Shown one piece after another: positions 31,745 to 39,835 of a stretch of DNA of 56,186 bases. The notes beneath the pieces were generated by a model, which ran no database searches, had not been told where the DNA came from, and saw only the letters and a list, made by a program, of their open reading frames with translations. Numbering within the stretch: the first letter of the stretch is position 1; each line of letters starts with the position of its first letter. Made by a program: the position numbers and the translations under genes. Source of the stretch: Deltaproteobacteria bacterium (lineage in GTDB: Bacteria; Myxococcota_A; UBA9042); contig JACKFC010000030.1 of assembly GCA_020632665.1 (NCBI GenBank), positions 1 through 56,186 of the forward strand, written 5' to 3'.

Positions 31745-32968
31745 GCCCGCTCGCGGCGCGCCCGCGGCCGGCGGGACGATCTCGACCGTCGTCGCGCCCT
31801 CGGTCGGTGCAGCGCCTTCACCACCGGGGCCTGGCGCGGCGTCGGGGCTCTCTTCCCGCTGCTTCGGCTTGCCGTCGGCGTCGCAGCCGAGCTGGGCCAA
31901 GAACCAGCTCGAGGAGACCGCGACGTCGACGCCCAGCTTGCCGCCCTGCGGATCGAGGACGCGGGCCTGATCGAGCAGTTGGCTGAAGCGCTCCTTGCCG
32001 TCGTAGCGCGCCGCCTGCCGGCCGAGGGTCAGCAACGAGCGAACCGACTTGCCGAGCTCGGTGGCGTCGTGCTCGCTGCCCGTATGCAGATCGAGGCTCA
32101 TCGCCGCGTCGCGATCGACGTCGACGCGGAAGCCGACCCGGCCCAAGACGCGCCGCATCAACGCCATCGCGTCGGTCGCGGCGTCTCCGGCCTCGCCCTG
32201 CTCGCGTTCCTTCCCGAGCAGCGGCGCGAGATCTTCGGGCAGCAGGACGCCCTCGATATCCGCCCGGCCAGCGCGCGTATCGTCGGCGGGCGCGCGGCCC
32301 TCGAGGCGATCCACCGCCGCGCGCAGAGCCGCGGGCGAGTCGGCCAGCAGCGCAGTGTGGCCGCCGACCAACGCGAGGTGGTTGCGACCACCGCTCTGTA
32401 GCTCGAAGAGCCGCGCGCCCTCGCCGTAGGCCGTGCCAGGACCGAGATTCTCCGGCAGCCGCAAGGCGCCGAGCCGGCCACCGAGCGCCACGACGTCGGC
32501 GCCGACGCCGATGGTGTCGATATCCGCCTCCGGGTCGAGGCCGATCTCGTCGCGCAGGCGATCGATCCCGCGCCGCGCACGCTCGCCACGGCAGCGCAGG
32601 AATTTCTTCGCCAAATCGCTTCGACCCAGCGCCGCGAAGTCGATCAGCACGTGGCCGCGTCCCGGTGGGGCCAGGGCGCGCCGCAGCGCCTCGCGGCCGG
32701 TCATCGCGCGTTCGCCGAGCGCGGGGAGCTGGCCGGGCAGGGCGAGGCGCTCGCCCTTCGGCCCCGCGTCCTCGACTTCGTTCGCTTCGGCCCGCACCAC
32801 GGGGGCGCGTCGGGCCGCAGCCTGCTCGTCGGCAGCGGCGTCGCGGTCGCGGGGGTAGACGACTTCGAGCGCGATCTTCTCGCGGTCGAGCAGGCCGACG
32901 AGCAGCGCCCCGGTCAGCAGGACGACGGCGGCGAGCAGCCAGGGCCAGCGTGGCGCACGTCTTGCCAT
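31706..32968 (-). CDS. membrane-anchored protein of unknown function
   Basis: The 420-residue protein has one N-terminal membrane segment (WPWLLAAVVLLTGALLVGLL) with a basic cytoplasmic start (MARRAPR). A large periplasmic part follows. It has mixed helix and strand character (ALAPPGRGHVLIDFAALG, IDTIGVGADVVALGGRLGAL, HLALVGGHTALLADSPAALR) and a disordered acidic/Pro tail. I do not recognise the family. It is the last gene of the ABC-transporter operon: the permease stop codon is separated from its ATG by a single base. That third-gene position is like accessory subunits of some ABC exporters. Its 3' end overlaps lexA on the other strand. Confidence 0.7.
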   Translation of the reverse strand: MARRAPRWPWLLAAVVLLTGALLVGLLDREKIALEVVYPRDRDAAADEQAAARRAPVVRAEANEVEDAGPKGERLALPGQLPALGERAMTGREALRRALAPPGRGHVLIDFAALGRSDLAKKFLRCRGERARRGIDRLRDEIGLDPEADIDTIGVGADVVALGGRLGALRLPENLGPGTAYGEGARLFELQSGGRNHLALVGGHTALLADSPAALRAAVDRLEGRAPADDTRAGRADIEGVLLPEDLAPLLGKEREQGEAGDAATDAMALMRRVLGRVGFRVDVDRDAAMSLDLHTGSEHDATELGKSVRSLLTLGRQAARYDGKERFSQLLDQARVLDPQGGKLGVDVAVSSSWFLAQLGCDADGKPKQREESPDAAPGPGGEGAAPTEGATTVEIVPPAAGAPRAGSEPAPNLDHPTE

Positions 32969-32969
32969 C

Positions 32970-33836
32970 TCACCAATCCTTGCCTTGGACGACGTAGGCG
33001 GCCGCAGCGAGCGCCGCGGTGGCGAAAAAGAGTGTGGTTCCCAGCGGCAGTATCGCGTCTCCCCAATCGATCGTCACGCCCGCCGCGAGATCCGCGCCGA
33101 TCCGCGAGAGCCCGAGCAGCCGCGGCAAGGGCGCCAGCAGCACGGCCGCGGTGTCGCGCGGCCAGCCCGATTCGAACCACGAGAGCACGGCCTCGCGCTT
33201 CGAGGTGGCGGCCGCGACGATGTAGAGCAACATCCCGCTGCCCGCCGCCAGGGCCGGGGAGCGCGCGATCGTGGTGATCAGCAGCATCGCCGCGTAGACG
33301 GCAGAAAAGCCGAGCGCTGCGGCCACCGCGCCGAAGAGGGGCGCCGGCGTCGCGACCCCGGCCTTCCAGAGCAGCACCGCCGAGAAGCCGCCGACGGCGA
33401 AGAGCGTTCCGCCGAGCGCGACCAGACCGACGCCGATGTAGATGCCGAGCACGAGCTCGATCCGGCGTACCGGCAGCGAGAGCAGCAACTCGACCCGCCC
33501 CGGCGAGAGCGCGCGCGCGGCGATGTCGGAGGTCACCACCACGCCGAAGATCATCCCGAGGTGGAAGACGGCGTGGGTCATGAATTCGAAGACCGGGCGC
33601 AGCTGTTCGCGGACGCCGACGCCATTGCGTCCGAGCCCGATGGCGTCGCCGAGCATGCGCGAAGAGACGATGGCGCCCTCGACGACGTCGAGATCGAGCG
33701 CCAAGCCGAGGCCGATCTGGCCCAGCGCGAGCACGACCAGGATGCCGAGCACGGTGCGGCGGGCGAGCGCTTCGCGGATGACGTCGAAGGCGACGTGCAG
33801 CGCGTTGCGCAGCGGCGGCGGCGGTGGATGACTCAT
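32970..33836 (-). CDS. ABC-2 type transporter permease
   Basis: The 288-residue protein has about six hydrophobic helices. They include TVLGILVVLALGQIGLGLAL, VFHLGMIFGVVVTSDIAARA, LVLGIYIGVGLVALGGTLFA, LGFSAVYAAMLLITTIA and FFATAALAAAAYVV. The cytoplasmic segment ALSPGRVELLLSLPVRRIEL is typical of ABC-2 permeases. It would form the membrane half of an exporter whose ATPase is encoded just upstream. The two genes overlap by ATGA, implying translational coupling. The substrate is unknown. A Pro-rich N-terminus (SHPPPPPLRN) precedes the first helix. Confidence 0.85.
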   Translation of the reverse strand: MSHPPPPPLRNALHVAFDVIREALARRTVLGILVVLALGQIGLGLALDLDVVEGAIVSSRMLGDAIGLGRNGVGVREQLRPVFEFMTHAVFHLGMIFGVVVTSDIAARALSPGRVELLLSLPVRRIELVLGIYIGVGLVALGGTLFAVGGFSAVLLWKAGVATPAPLFGAVAAALGFSAVYAAMLLITTIARSPALAAGSGMLLYIVAAATSKREAVLSWFESGWPRDTAAVLLAPLPRLLGLSRIGADLAAGVTIDWGDAILPLGTTLFFATAALAAAAYVVQGKDW

Positions 33837-34768
33837 CGGGCCCCCCGCTCGGCGTCGTCGATGGCGAAGCGCATCACGTCTTCGAGCGTGCGCATCGGCC
33901 GGCCGACCTCGACCACCAGCCCACCCGCGGCCAGGACCTGCGCCAGCGCCGCGGACGTCGCCTCGGCGCTGGCTTCGTCGAGCGTGAAGCCGAGGACGTC
34001 GGGCTGATCGGCGTCCGGATCGCGGCGCAATCCACCGGCGGCGGCGGCGGCTTCCGCCTCCGGCCGCGCGGCCAGGCGAATCCGCACCCGGTCGGTGGCG
34101 CGCAGCAGGTCCAGCGCGCCCTCCAGCACGACCTTGCCGCTGCGCATGACGGCGACGCGATCGCAGATCTGCTCGGTCTCGGCGAGGAGGTGGCTGTTGA
34201 GAAAGACGGTCGCACCCGCTTCCGCCGCGTCGCGCACGACCTCACGGATCGCGGCGCGGCCGAGCGGATCGATACCGTCGGTGGGCTCGTCGAGGACCAG
34301 CAAGTCCGGCGAACCGAGCAACGCAGCGGCGAGGCCGGCGCGCTGACGCATGCCCTTCGAATAGCCACCGGCGGGGCGGCGCCAGGCCTGTTGCGGCAGC
34401 CCAGTGGCCCGGAGGCTGCGGTCGATCGCAGGCCCGATCTCCGCTGCCGGTAGGCCCCGCAGCCGCGCCACGCTGCGCAGGAAGCCGACCGCGTCGAGGT
34501 GGCCCGGGATCTGCAGGTTCTCCGGCAGGTAGCCAATCCGCGCCCGCACCCGGACGTCCTCCGGGGCGCCGCCGAAGACCTCGACCTCACCCGCGTCCGG
34601 GCGGGCGACGCCGAGCAGCGTCTTGATGAAGGTCGTCTTGCCGGCGCCATTGGGACCGACCAAGCCGAAGATCGAGCCGCGCGGCACGGTCAGGCCGAGC
34701 CCATCGAGCGCGACGGTGGCGCCGTATCGCTTGCAGACGTCGCGCGCGGAGATCGCCAGCTCGGTCAC
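33833..34768 (-). CDS. ABC transporter ATP-binding protein
   Basis: The 311-residue protein starts with GTG 34768, which overlaps the metallophosphoesterase stop (GTGA). It has all ABC ATPase motifs: Walker A GLVGPNGAGKTTF, Q-loop region YLPENLQIPG, signature YSKGMRQRAGLA (a usual variant for ABC-2 exporters), Walker B LLVLDEPTDGIDP and H-loop NSHLLAETEQ. After about residue 220 there is an extra C-terminal domain found in drug, lipid and cofactor exporters. It powers the permease encoded next. The longer reading frame upstream of GTG has no homology and runs inside the neighbouring gene. Confidence 0.92.
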   Translation of the reverse strand: MTELAISARDVCKRYGATVALDGLGLTVPRGSIFGLVGPNGAGKTTFIKTLLGVARPDAGEVEVFGGAPEDVRVRARIGYLPENLQIPGHLDAVGFLRSVARLRGLPAAEIGPAIDRSLRATGLPQQAWRRPAGGYSKGMRQRAGLAAALLGSPDLLVLDEPTDGIDPLGRAAIREVVRDAAEAGATVFLNSHLLAETEQICDRVAVMRSGKVVLEGALDLLRATDRVRIRLAARPEAEAAAAAGGLRRDPDADQPDVLGFTLDEASAEATSAALAQVLAAGGLVVEVGRPMRTLEDVMRFAIDDAERGAR

Positions 34769-35961
34769 GCGTTGGCCCCGGCGCGGCGCAGGGTCAGGAC
34801 GGTGAGCTCGTGCTGCGCTCCGAGGCGCATCGGCGGGCCCCAATAGCCGGTGCCGCGCGAGACGTAGATCGCCGAGCGCGCCGTATGCCAATGCAAGCCG
34901 GCGACGTAGGGCTGGACCAGCTTCACCAAGTAGCCAAAGGGCCAGATCTGGCCGCCGTGGGTATGACCCGAGAGCGTGAGGTCGATCTCGCGCTCCGCCG
35001 CCTCGGCGATCTGCTTGGGTTGGTGCGCGAGCAAGACGCTCTTCACCGTGGCGTCACGGTCCGCCGTCGCCCGCTTCAGGTCCGGTCCGTGGTCGCCACC
35101 AAAGCGGCCTGCGGTCCAATCGTCGACCCCGATCACGTCGAGCGCCGCGCCATCGTGCTCGAGCCGGACGTGCTCGTTGCGCAGCGGCTGCACGCCGAGG
35201 CTCCGCATATGCGCCAGCCAGGCGTCGGCGCCGGAGTAATATTCGTGGTTGCCAGTGACGTAGAAGACGCCGTGCCGCGCCTGCAGCGTGCCGATCGGCG
35301 CCATATCGTCGCGCAACATCGCGACCGAGCCGTCCATCATATCGCCGGTGAGCGCGACCATATCGGGCGCGGCGGCGTTGGCCATCCGCACCACCTCTTC
35401 GACGTAGGGGCGGGTGATCGTCGCGGAGACGTGGAGATCCGAGATCTGCACGATGCGGAAGCCGTCCAGCGCCGCCGGCAGGTCGCGGATCGGCACCTCG
35501 ACCTCGACCTGCTTCGGCGGCTTGTTCGCCGAGCGGAAGGCCGTGGCACCCGCCGCGACCGCGCCCAGAGACGCGCCGCCGCCCAGCGCACGGGCGAAGA
35601 AGAGGCGACGCTCGGGATCGAGCGCCTCGTCCGGCCCGCCGAGGTAGCGGGTCCACAGCCCGGCAGCGGCGCGGAAGAGCTCCGCACCCGAGAGCGCCAG
35701 CATGAAGACGAAGAGCACGCCGAGCCAGGTGAAGGCCGCGGTAGCGACGGTGCGGCCGAGGTCGGAGCGGGTCATCCGCGCGATCGCCGGGCCGGCCACG
35801 GTGAAGACCGCGAGACCGACGATCAGGCCGGTCGCCAGATGCCGCAGCACGCCGGGCAGCGCGGGATCGCGGACCAGCCGCAACCAGAGCCAGCGGTGCA
35901 CGCTCGCGACGAGCAGGCTGCCGACGCCGAAGAAGAGCACCATCTGCAATACACGACCCAT
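34765..35961 (-). CDS. membrane metallophosphoesterase (YkuE-like)
   Basis: The 398-residue protein has three N-terminal membrane helices (VLQMVLFFGVGSLLVASV, LATGLIVGLAVFTVAGPA, FTWLGVLFVFMLALSGAEL). A basic segment RRLFFARALGGGASLG follows, similar to the region before the catalytic domain in YkuE relatives. Residues about 165-390 are a calcineurin-type phosphoesterase with a complete metal site: VQISDLHVS, ALTGDMMDG, YVTGNHEYY, LLAHQP and SGHTHGGQIWPFG. Such enzymes hydrolyse phosphate esters or diesters, including lipid-linked ones, at the outer face of the membrane. It is the first gene of the operon with the ABC exporter, so substrate modification and export may be linked. Confidence 0.88.
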   Translation of the reverse strand: MGRVLQMVLFFGVGSLLVASVHRWLWLRLVRDPALPGVLRHLATGLIVGLAVFTVAGPAIARMTRSDLGRTVATAAFTWLGVLFVFMLALSGAELFRAAAGLWTRYLGGPDEALDPERRLFFARALGGGASLGAVAAGATAFRSANKPPKQVEVEVPIRDLPAALDGFRIVQISDLHVSATITRPYVEEVVRMANAAAPDMVALTGDMMDGSVAMLRDDMAPIGTLQARHGVFYVTGNHEYYSGADAWLAHMRSLGVQPLRNEHVRLEHDGAALDVIGVDDWTAGRFGGDHGPDLKRATADRDATVKSVLLAHQPKQIAEAAEREIDLTLSGHTHGGQIWPFGYLVKLVQPYVAGLHWHTARSAIYVSRGTGYWGPPMRLGAQHELTVLTLRRAGANA

Positions 35962-36054
35962 GGCTGCCCCCCTCGGCCCGTCCCGCTTGGCCGCGTGGCG
36001 AGTGCAACCCCGCGGCGTTCGATTCGATTCCGCCGCGGTGCTCGCCGCGCCGCG

Positions 36055-36474
36055 CTACCAGCCGCGGGTGCGCGCCATCGTCATCGCGCCGTAGATCAGC
36101 ACGATGACGAGCAGCTGCAGGCCGGTGCCGAGGCGCACCTTGCCGACATCGCCGGTGGGTGTGCCGCGCACATTGGCGCTGACCAGGCGCTTGCCGAGCA
36201 CTTCGACCGGACCCCAGAGCAGCAAGCCGAGCCACGGTGCGACGGTGAAGAGCGGACGGTGCGCCTCGCTGTTCAATACGAGCAGCAAGGCGATGCCGAG
36301 TAGCACGTTGAGCCTGCCGACCATCATCAGGCCGAAACGATGCACGCGATCGAGCGCCTGGCTCGGCCCTGGTTTGCTGCCGGCGCCGGCGAGGGCGAAC
36401 GCGAAGCCTGCGACAGCAAGCGCGAAGACGAGTTGGCCGAGGCCCTTGTGGCCGTGGATGAGGTACATGAGCAT
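36055..36474 (-). CDS. small membrane protein of unknown function
   Basis: The 139-residue protein starts at ATG 36474 with GGAG 6 bases upstream. It has four hydrophobic helices (LGQLVFALAVAGFAFALA, LNVLLGIALLLVLNS, FTVAPWLGLLLWGPVEV, LQLLVIVLIYGAMTMA). A conserved-looking MYLIHGHKGLGQ start and several His residues (HGHKG, HRFG) could bind a metal or haem, but this is speculative. I do not recognise the family. It sits alone, divergent from bpt, 93 bases downstream of the metallophosphoesterase start. Confidence 0.7.
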   Translation of the reverse strand: MLMYLIHGHKGLGQLVFALAVAGFAFALAGAGSKPGPSQALDRVHRFGLMMVGRLNVLLGIALLLVLNSEAHRPLFTVAPWLGLLLWGPVEVLGKRLVSANVRGTPTGDVGKVRLGTGLQLLVIVLIYGAMTMARTRGW

Positions 36475-36565
36475 GATGCGCTCCGTTCGCGCGGCGACGG
36501 CCGCGGCAGGGGCGCGGACCATATCGGCAGCGGCGCGTGGCGCAAAGCCCGCTCGGAGAGACGCC

Positions 36566-37273
36566 TTGGAAAGCATCGACGTCTACGTCGCGCGCCCGGT
36601 CACCTGTCCCTACCTGCCCGAACGGCAGGAGCGCAAGCTCCTCGTTCCGCTCGCCGATTCCGCCGTCTACGACGAATTGATCCAGCACGGCTTTCGCCGC
36701 TCGGGCCGGTGGGCGTATCGCCCGCAATGCGTCGGCTGCGTCGCCTGCGTGCCGGTCCGCCTCGACGCCGCCGGCTTCGCTCCGTCTCGCTCACAGCGCC
36801 GTGCCCGCAACGGCTTCGCCGCGCTGACCCGCAGCGTTGCGCCGGCCCGGGCGACGCCGGAGCTCTACGAACTCTTCGCCCGTTACCTCGGTTCCCGTCA
36901 CGGCGACGGCGCGATGGCCGGCATGGGCGAGGCCGAATTCGCCGAGATGCTGGAGGGGACCTCGGTCCACACCGAGCTTCTGCTCTACCGCGACGGGGCC
37001 GGCGCGCTCGTCGCGGCCATGCTCGTCGACGTGGTGGCAGATGGCGTCTCGCTGGTCTACAGCTTCTTCGCCCCGGAGCGCGGCGGCAGCCCTGGCGTCG
37101 CGATGATCGTCGACGCCGTCGCCGTCGCCCGCGAGCGCCGACTGCCCTACGTCTACCTGGGCTATTGGGTGCACGGCTGCCGCAAGATGGAGTACAAGGC
37201 CGACTTCTCGCCGCTGCAGGTCTGCGGCGCATCGGGCTGGCAGCCCTTCGAGCCGCCGCTGCCCAGGGGCTGA
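36566..37273 (+). CDS. bpt: aspartate/glutamate leucyltransferase
   Basis: The 235-residue protein belongs to the Bpt/Ate1 N-degron transferases, which add Leu from Leu-tRNA to proteins with N-terminal Asp or Glu and so mark them for ClpS/ClpAP. Family features are CPYLPERQERKLLVPL, the GFRRSGRWAYRP motif, a Cys cluster (QCVGCVACVPVRLDA), SRSQRRARN, and YVYLGYWVHGCRKMEYKADF near the end. The start is TTG 36566 with GGAGAG 5 bases before it; no ATG lies at the right place. Bacterial enzymes of this length usually transfer Leu. It is the first gene of an operon ending in hemC. Confidence 0.92.
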   Translation: MESIDVYVARPVTCPYLPERQERKLLVPLADSAVYDELIQHGFRRSGRWAYRPQCVGCVACVPVRLDAAGFAPSRSQRRARNGFAALTRSVAPARATPELYELFARYLGSRHGDGAMAGMGEAEFAEMLEGTSVHTELLLYRDGAGALVAAMLVDVVADGVSLVYSFFAPERGGSPGVAMIVDAVAVARERRLPYVYLGYWVHGCRKMEYKADFSPLQVCGASGWQPFEPPLPRG

Positions 37274-37274
37274 G

Positions 37275-37823
37275 ATGGCGGAACACATCAGCGACAAGCC
37301 TCACGCCGTCCCCTTCGAGCGCAGCTTGGCTGGACTGGTCGAGCGCGTCGGAGCCGACGTCGACGCCTGGGATCGCGACTTCGCCTTTCGCCTCGCGCTG
37401 ACCCTGGCCGAGGTCCGTGGCCGGCTCTGGATCGCCCCACTCGAATGGCTCGGGCTGCGCGACGTCACCCTCACCTTGCAGCTCGACGAGGTGCTCAGCG
37501 TGGTGGTCACCGGCCATGTGCCGGGCATCGCGGGCGGCCTGACCTGGCGCTTCACCGAGTCGGAGATGCGTGACGTCGAGGTCGAGATCCGGGCCGAAGA
37601 GCAGCCGTTTTCGCTCTCGATCTGCGCTCTGGACGGCTCCTGTCGTGGCCGCCGCGCCCGGCTCCTGCAGCGCGCCGGGCCGATCCCGGAGGGCCAGGTC
37701 GTGCGCCTGCGCGCCCGCGTCAGCATCGACGGCGAGGAGAGCTACCGGGTCGAGGGCCTCGGCCTCGCTGGCTCGGTCGTCCCCGGCGGCTTGGTCCTGC
37801 TCGACGACACGGAGGGCGGCTGA
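37275..37823 (+). CDS. hypothetical protein in the bpt-hemC operon
   Basis: The 182-residue, soluble, strand-rich protein begins one base after the bpt stop codon and overlaps the start of the Nudix gene (TGATG). The body has repeated amphipathic strands (LRDVTLTLQLDEVLSVVVTG, DVEVEIRAEEQPFSLSIC, QVVRLRARVSIDGEESYRVE). A short Cys pair region (SICALDGSCRG) could bind metal. No family is recognised and there is no signal peptide. Tight coupling with its neighbours implies a cytoplasmic role co-expressed with them. Confidence 0.75.
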   Translation: MAEHISDKPHAVPFERSLAGLVERVGADVDAWDRDFAFRLALTLAEVRGRLWIAPLEWLGLRDVTLTLQLDEVLSVVVTGHVPGIAGGLTWRFTESEMRDVEVEIRAEEQPFSLSICALDGSCRGRRARLLQRAGPIPEGQVVRLRARVSIDGEESYRVEGLGLAGSVVPGGLVLLDDTEGG

Positions 37824-38446
37824 TGATCGACGCACGTTGGCGTCACACCCGGGACCTGGTCGCAGCGCACCGCGCGCTCGATGCGGAAGAACGCGACCAC
37901 CAGCGCGCGATCCTCGCGCTCATCGACAGCGCTGCGGCGAGCGCCGGCCCCGACGTCTTCTCGCGCCAGCACTTCGCCCCGGGACACCTGACGGCGTCGG
38001 CCTTCGTCATCGACGCGAGCCGCACCTCGCTGCTCTTGGTCTGGCACCTCAAGCTCGAGCGCTGGCTGCAGCCCGGCGGTCATATCGAGCCCGAGGATCC
38101 CGACGTCTTGCTGGCGGCGGCGCGCGAAGTCGCGGAAGAGACGGGACTCTCGGGCTGCACGCCGCTCGGCCCCGGCTTGTTCGATGTCGACGTGCACGCC
38201 ATCCCGGCCCGCGGCGGCGCCCGCGCCGAGCCGGCCCACGCCCACCACGACCTGCGCGTCGCGCTGGTCGCCCCGGCAGGCGCCGAGGCCATCGTCGGCG
38301 ACGGCGTCGGCGCGGTGCGTTGGGTCCCGCTCGACGCGTTCGATCGCCTCGCCCACGACGGCAGCCTGCCGACCGACCGCTCGGTGATGCGCGCGGTCGA
38401 GCGGCTGCAGCGCCGCCTCGGCCCCATCACCACGGAGAAAGCATGA
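37823..38446 (+). CDS. Nudix hydrolase
   Basis: The 207-residue protein has a Nudix box: LQPGGHIEPEDPDVLLAAA leading into REVAEETGL. The catalytic REVxEE core binds Mg2+, and the family hydrolyses nucleoside diphosphates linked to other groups. The N-terminal 60 residues (MIDARWRHTRDLVAAHRALD) are helical and outside the core. The substrate cannot be told from the sequence. The start codon shares a base with the upstream stop (TGATG), and the stop overlaps the hemC start (ATGA), so translation of the whole operon is coupled. Confidence 0.88.
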   Translation: MIDARWRHTRDLVAAHRALDAEERDHQRAILALIDSAAASAGPDVFSRQHFAPGHLTASAFVIDASRTSLLLVWHLKLERWLQPGGHIEPEDPDVLLAAAREVAEETGLSGCTPLGPGLFDVDVHAIPARGGARAEPAHAHHDLRVALVAPAGAEAIVGDGVGAVRWVPLDAFDRLAHDGSLPTDRSVMRAVERLQRRLGPITTEKA

Positions 38447-39384
38447 AGAATCCGCTGCGCATCGGCACCCGCGGCAGCCCCCTCGCGCTCGCACAGGCCT
38501 TTGAAGTCCGCGACCGCCTCGCCGCGGCGCATCCTGCGTTGGCCGCCGATGGCGCGATCGAGATCGTGGTGCTCTCGACCAAGGGCGACCGGATCCTCGA
38601 CCGCCCACTCGCCGAGATCGGCGGCAAGGGCCTGTTCACCGAGGAGATCGAGGCCGGGTTGCTCGACGGTTCGCTCGATATCGCCGTCCACTCGATGAAG
38701 GATATGCCCACAGCGCTGCCCGAGGGCTTGGTGATCCCGTGCCTGCTGCCGCGGGAAGACGTCCGCGACGCGGTGCTCATGCGCCCGGACCTCGGCGTCG
38801 ACCCAGGCGCCATGCAGCGCGACGGCGTCCTGGCTGCGCTCCCGGCTGGGGCGCGGATCGGCACCTCCAGCCTGCGTCGGGCGGCGCAGATCCGCGCCGC
38901 GCGTCCGGACCTCGCGATCGTCGGCTTCCGCGGCAACGTCCAGACCCGCATGCGCAAGCTCGAGGCCGGAGAGGCCGACGCGACCTTGCTCGCGCGGGCC
39001 GGCCTGAACCGCCTCGACCTCGCGGTCGGCGTGGATCTCGCCCCGGAGGCGCTGCTGCCTGCCGTCGCCCAGGGCGCGATCGGCGTCGAATGCCGCGACG
39101 GCGACGCCGAGACGCAGCGGCTGCTGGCCGCGATCCACTGCCCCCTGACCGGAGATCGCGTCGCGGCCGAGCGCGCGATGCTGGCCCGGCTCGACGGCTC
39201 GTGCCGCACCCCGATCGCCGGCTTGGCGCTGGCCGAGGCCGACACGCTCTGGCTCCGTGGCTTGGTCGCGCGCGAGGACGGGAGCGGGGTCTGGCGCGCC
39301 GAGGCCCGAGGTCCACGGTCCGACGCGGTCGCGCTCGGCGAGCAGGTCGCCGCGGCGCTCTTGCAGCAGTGCGGCGACGCCTGA
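38443..39384 (+). CDS. hemC: porphobilinogen deaminase (hydroxymethylbilane synthase)
   Basis: The 313-residue enzyme joins four porphobilinogens into hydroxymethylbilane in tetrapyrrole synthesis. Motifs are RIGTRGSPLALAQA at the N-terminus, VVLSTKGDRILDRPLAEIGG, and KGLFTEEIEAGLLDG. DIAVHSMKDMPT contains the catalytic Asp region, and RIGTSSLRRAAQI and GFRGNVQTRMRKL follow. The cofactor-attachment Cys is in LDGSCRTPIAG. Length and motif order are standard. It overlaps the Nudix gene by ATGA. No hemD or other heme genes follow, and the next gene is convergent. Confidence 0.96.
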   Translation: MKNPLRIGTRGSPLALAQAFEVRDRLAAAHPALAADGAIEIVVLSTKGDRILDRPLAEIGGKGLFTEEIEAGLLDGSLDIAVHSMKDMPTALPEGLVIPCLLPREDVRDAVLMRPDLGVDPGAMQRDGVLAALPAGARIGTSSLRRAAQIRAARPDLAIVGFRGNVQTRMRKLEAGEADATLLARAGLNRLDLAVGVDLAPEALLPAVAQGAIGVECRDGDAETQRLLAAIHCPLTGDRVAAERAMLARLDGSCRTPIAGLALAEADTLWLRGLVAREDGSGVWRAEARGPRSDAVALGEQVAAALLQQCGDA

Positions 39385-39391
39385 GAGGAGT

Positions 39392-39835
39392 TTAGATCTC
39401 GGGGTCTGCGGGCCGCTCGCTGGCGTCGCGGACGGTCTCGACCAAGGCGTCGAGCTGCTCGCGGGTGAAGCTGAAGCGATCCCGTCGCCGCGCGCCGTCC
39501 TCGCCGACCGCGACCCGCTGCACCGTCGTGCTGCCGTCGTCGCGGTGCTCGACCTGCCAATACCGGCGCCGCACGATGGCGTGCTCTGGCGTCCGCAGCA
39601 CGGCCAGACCCTGCCGTGCCGAGATCTCTTGCGCCTGCAGCGGACCGCCGAGGTGGCGGGGCAGGGCTTCGGCCAATCGCTGCGCCCGCGCCTGTAGCGA
39701 CGCCCGCTCGTCGGGCGTCGGCGTCCGCAGGACCAGCTCGTCACCGGCGACGGCGAGTTGCTCCAGCACGGCGCCGCCCAGCTCGACCTCGACCTCGGGA
39801 TCGCTGATCTCGAGCTTGCGCCGGCCGTCGCTCAT
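39392..39835 (-). CDS. small hypothetical protein at the end of the prkA-spoVR operon
   Basis: The 147-residue acidic protein starts at ATG 39835, overlapping the spoVR stop (ATGA), with GAGGAGG upstream. It looks fully soluble. An N-terminal strand region (RRKLEISDPEVEVELGGAVL) is followed by a helix (ASLQARAQRLAEALPRHLGG). A strand segment rich in Arg and Tyr comes next (EHAIVRRRYWQVEHRDDG), then a C-terminal helix (FSFTREQLDALVETVRDA). I recognise no family. Its coupled position makes it a candidate partner of PrkA, YeaH or SpoVR. E. coli has no fourth gene of this kind beside yeaGH. Confidence 0.75.
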   Translation of the reverse strand: MSDGRRKLEISDPEVEVELGGAVLEQLAVAGDELVLRTPTPDERASLQARAQRLAEALPRHLGGPLQAQEISARQGLAVLRTPEHAIVRRRYWQVEHRDDGSTTVQRVAVGEDGARRRDRFSFTREQLDALVETVRDASERPADPEI

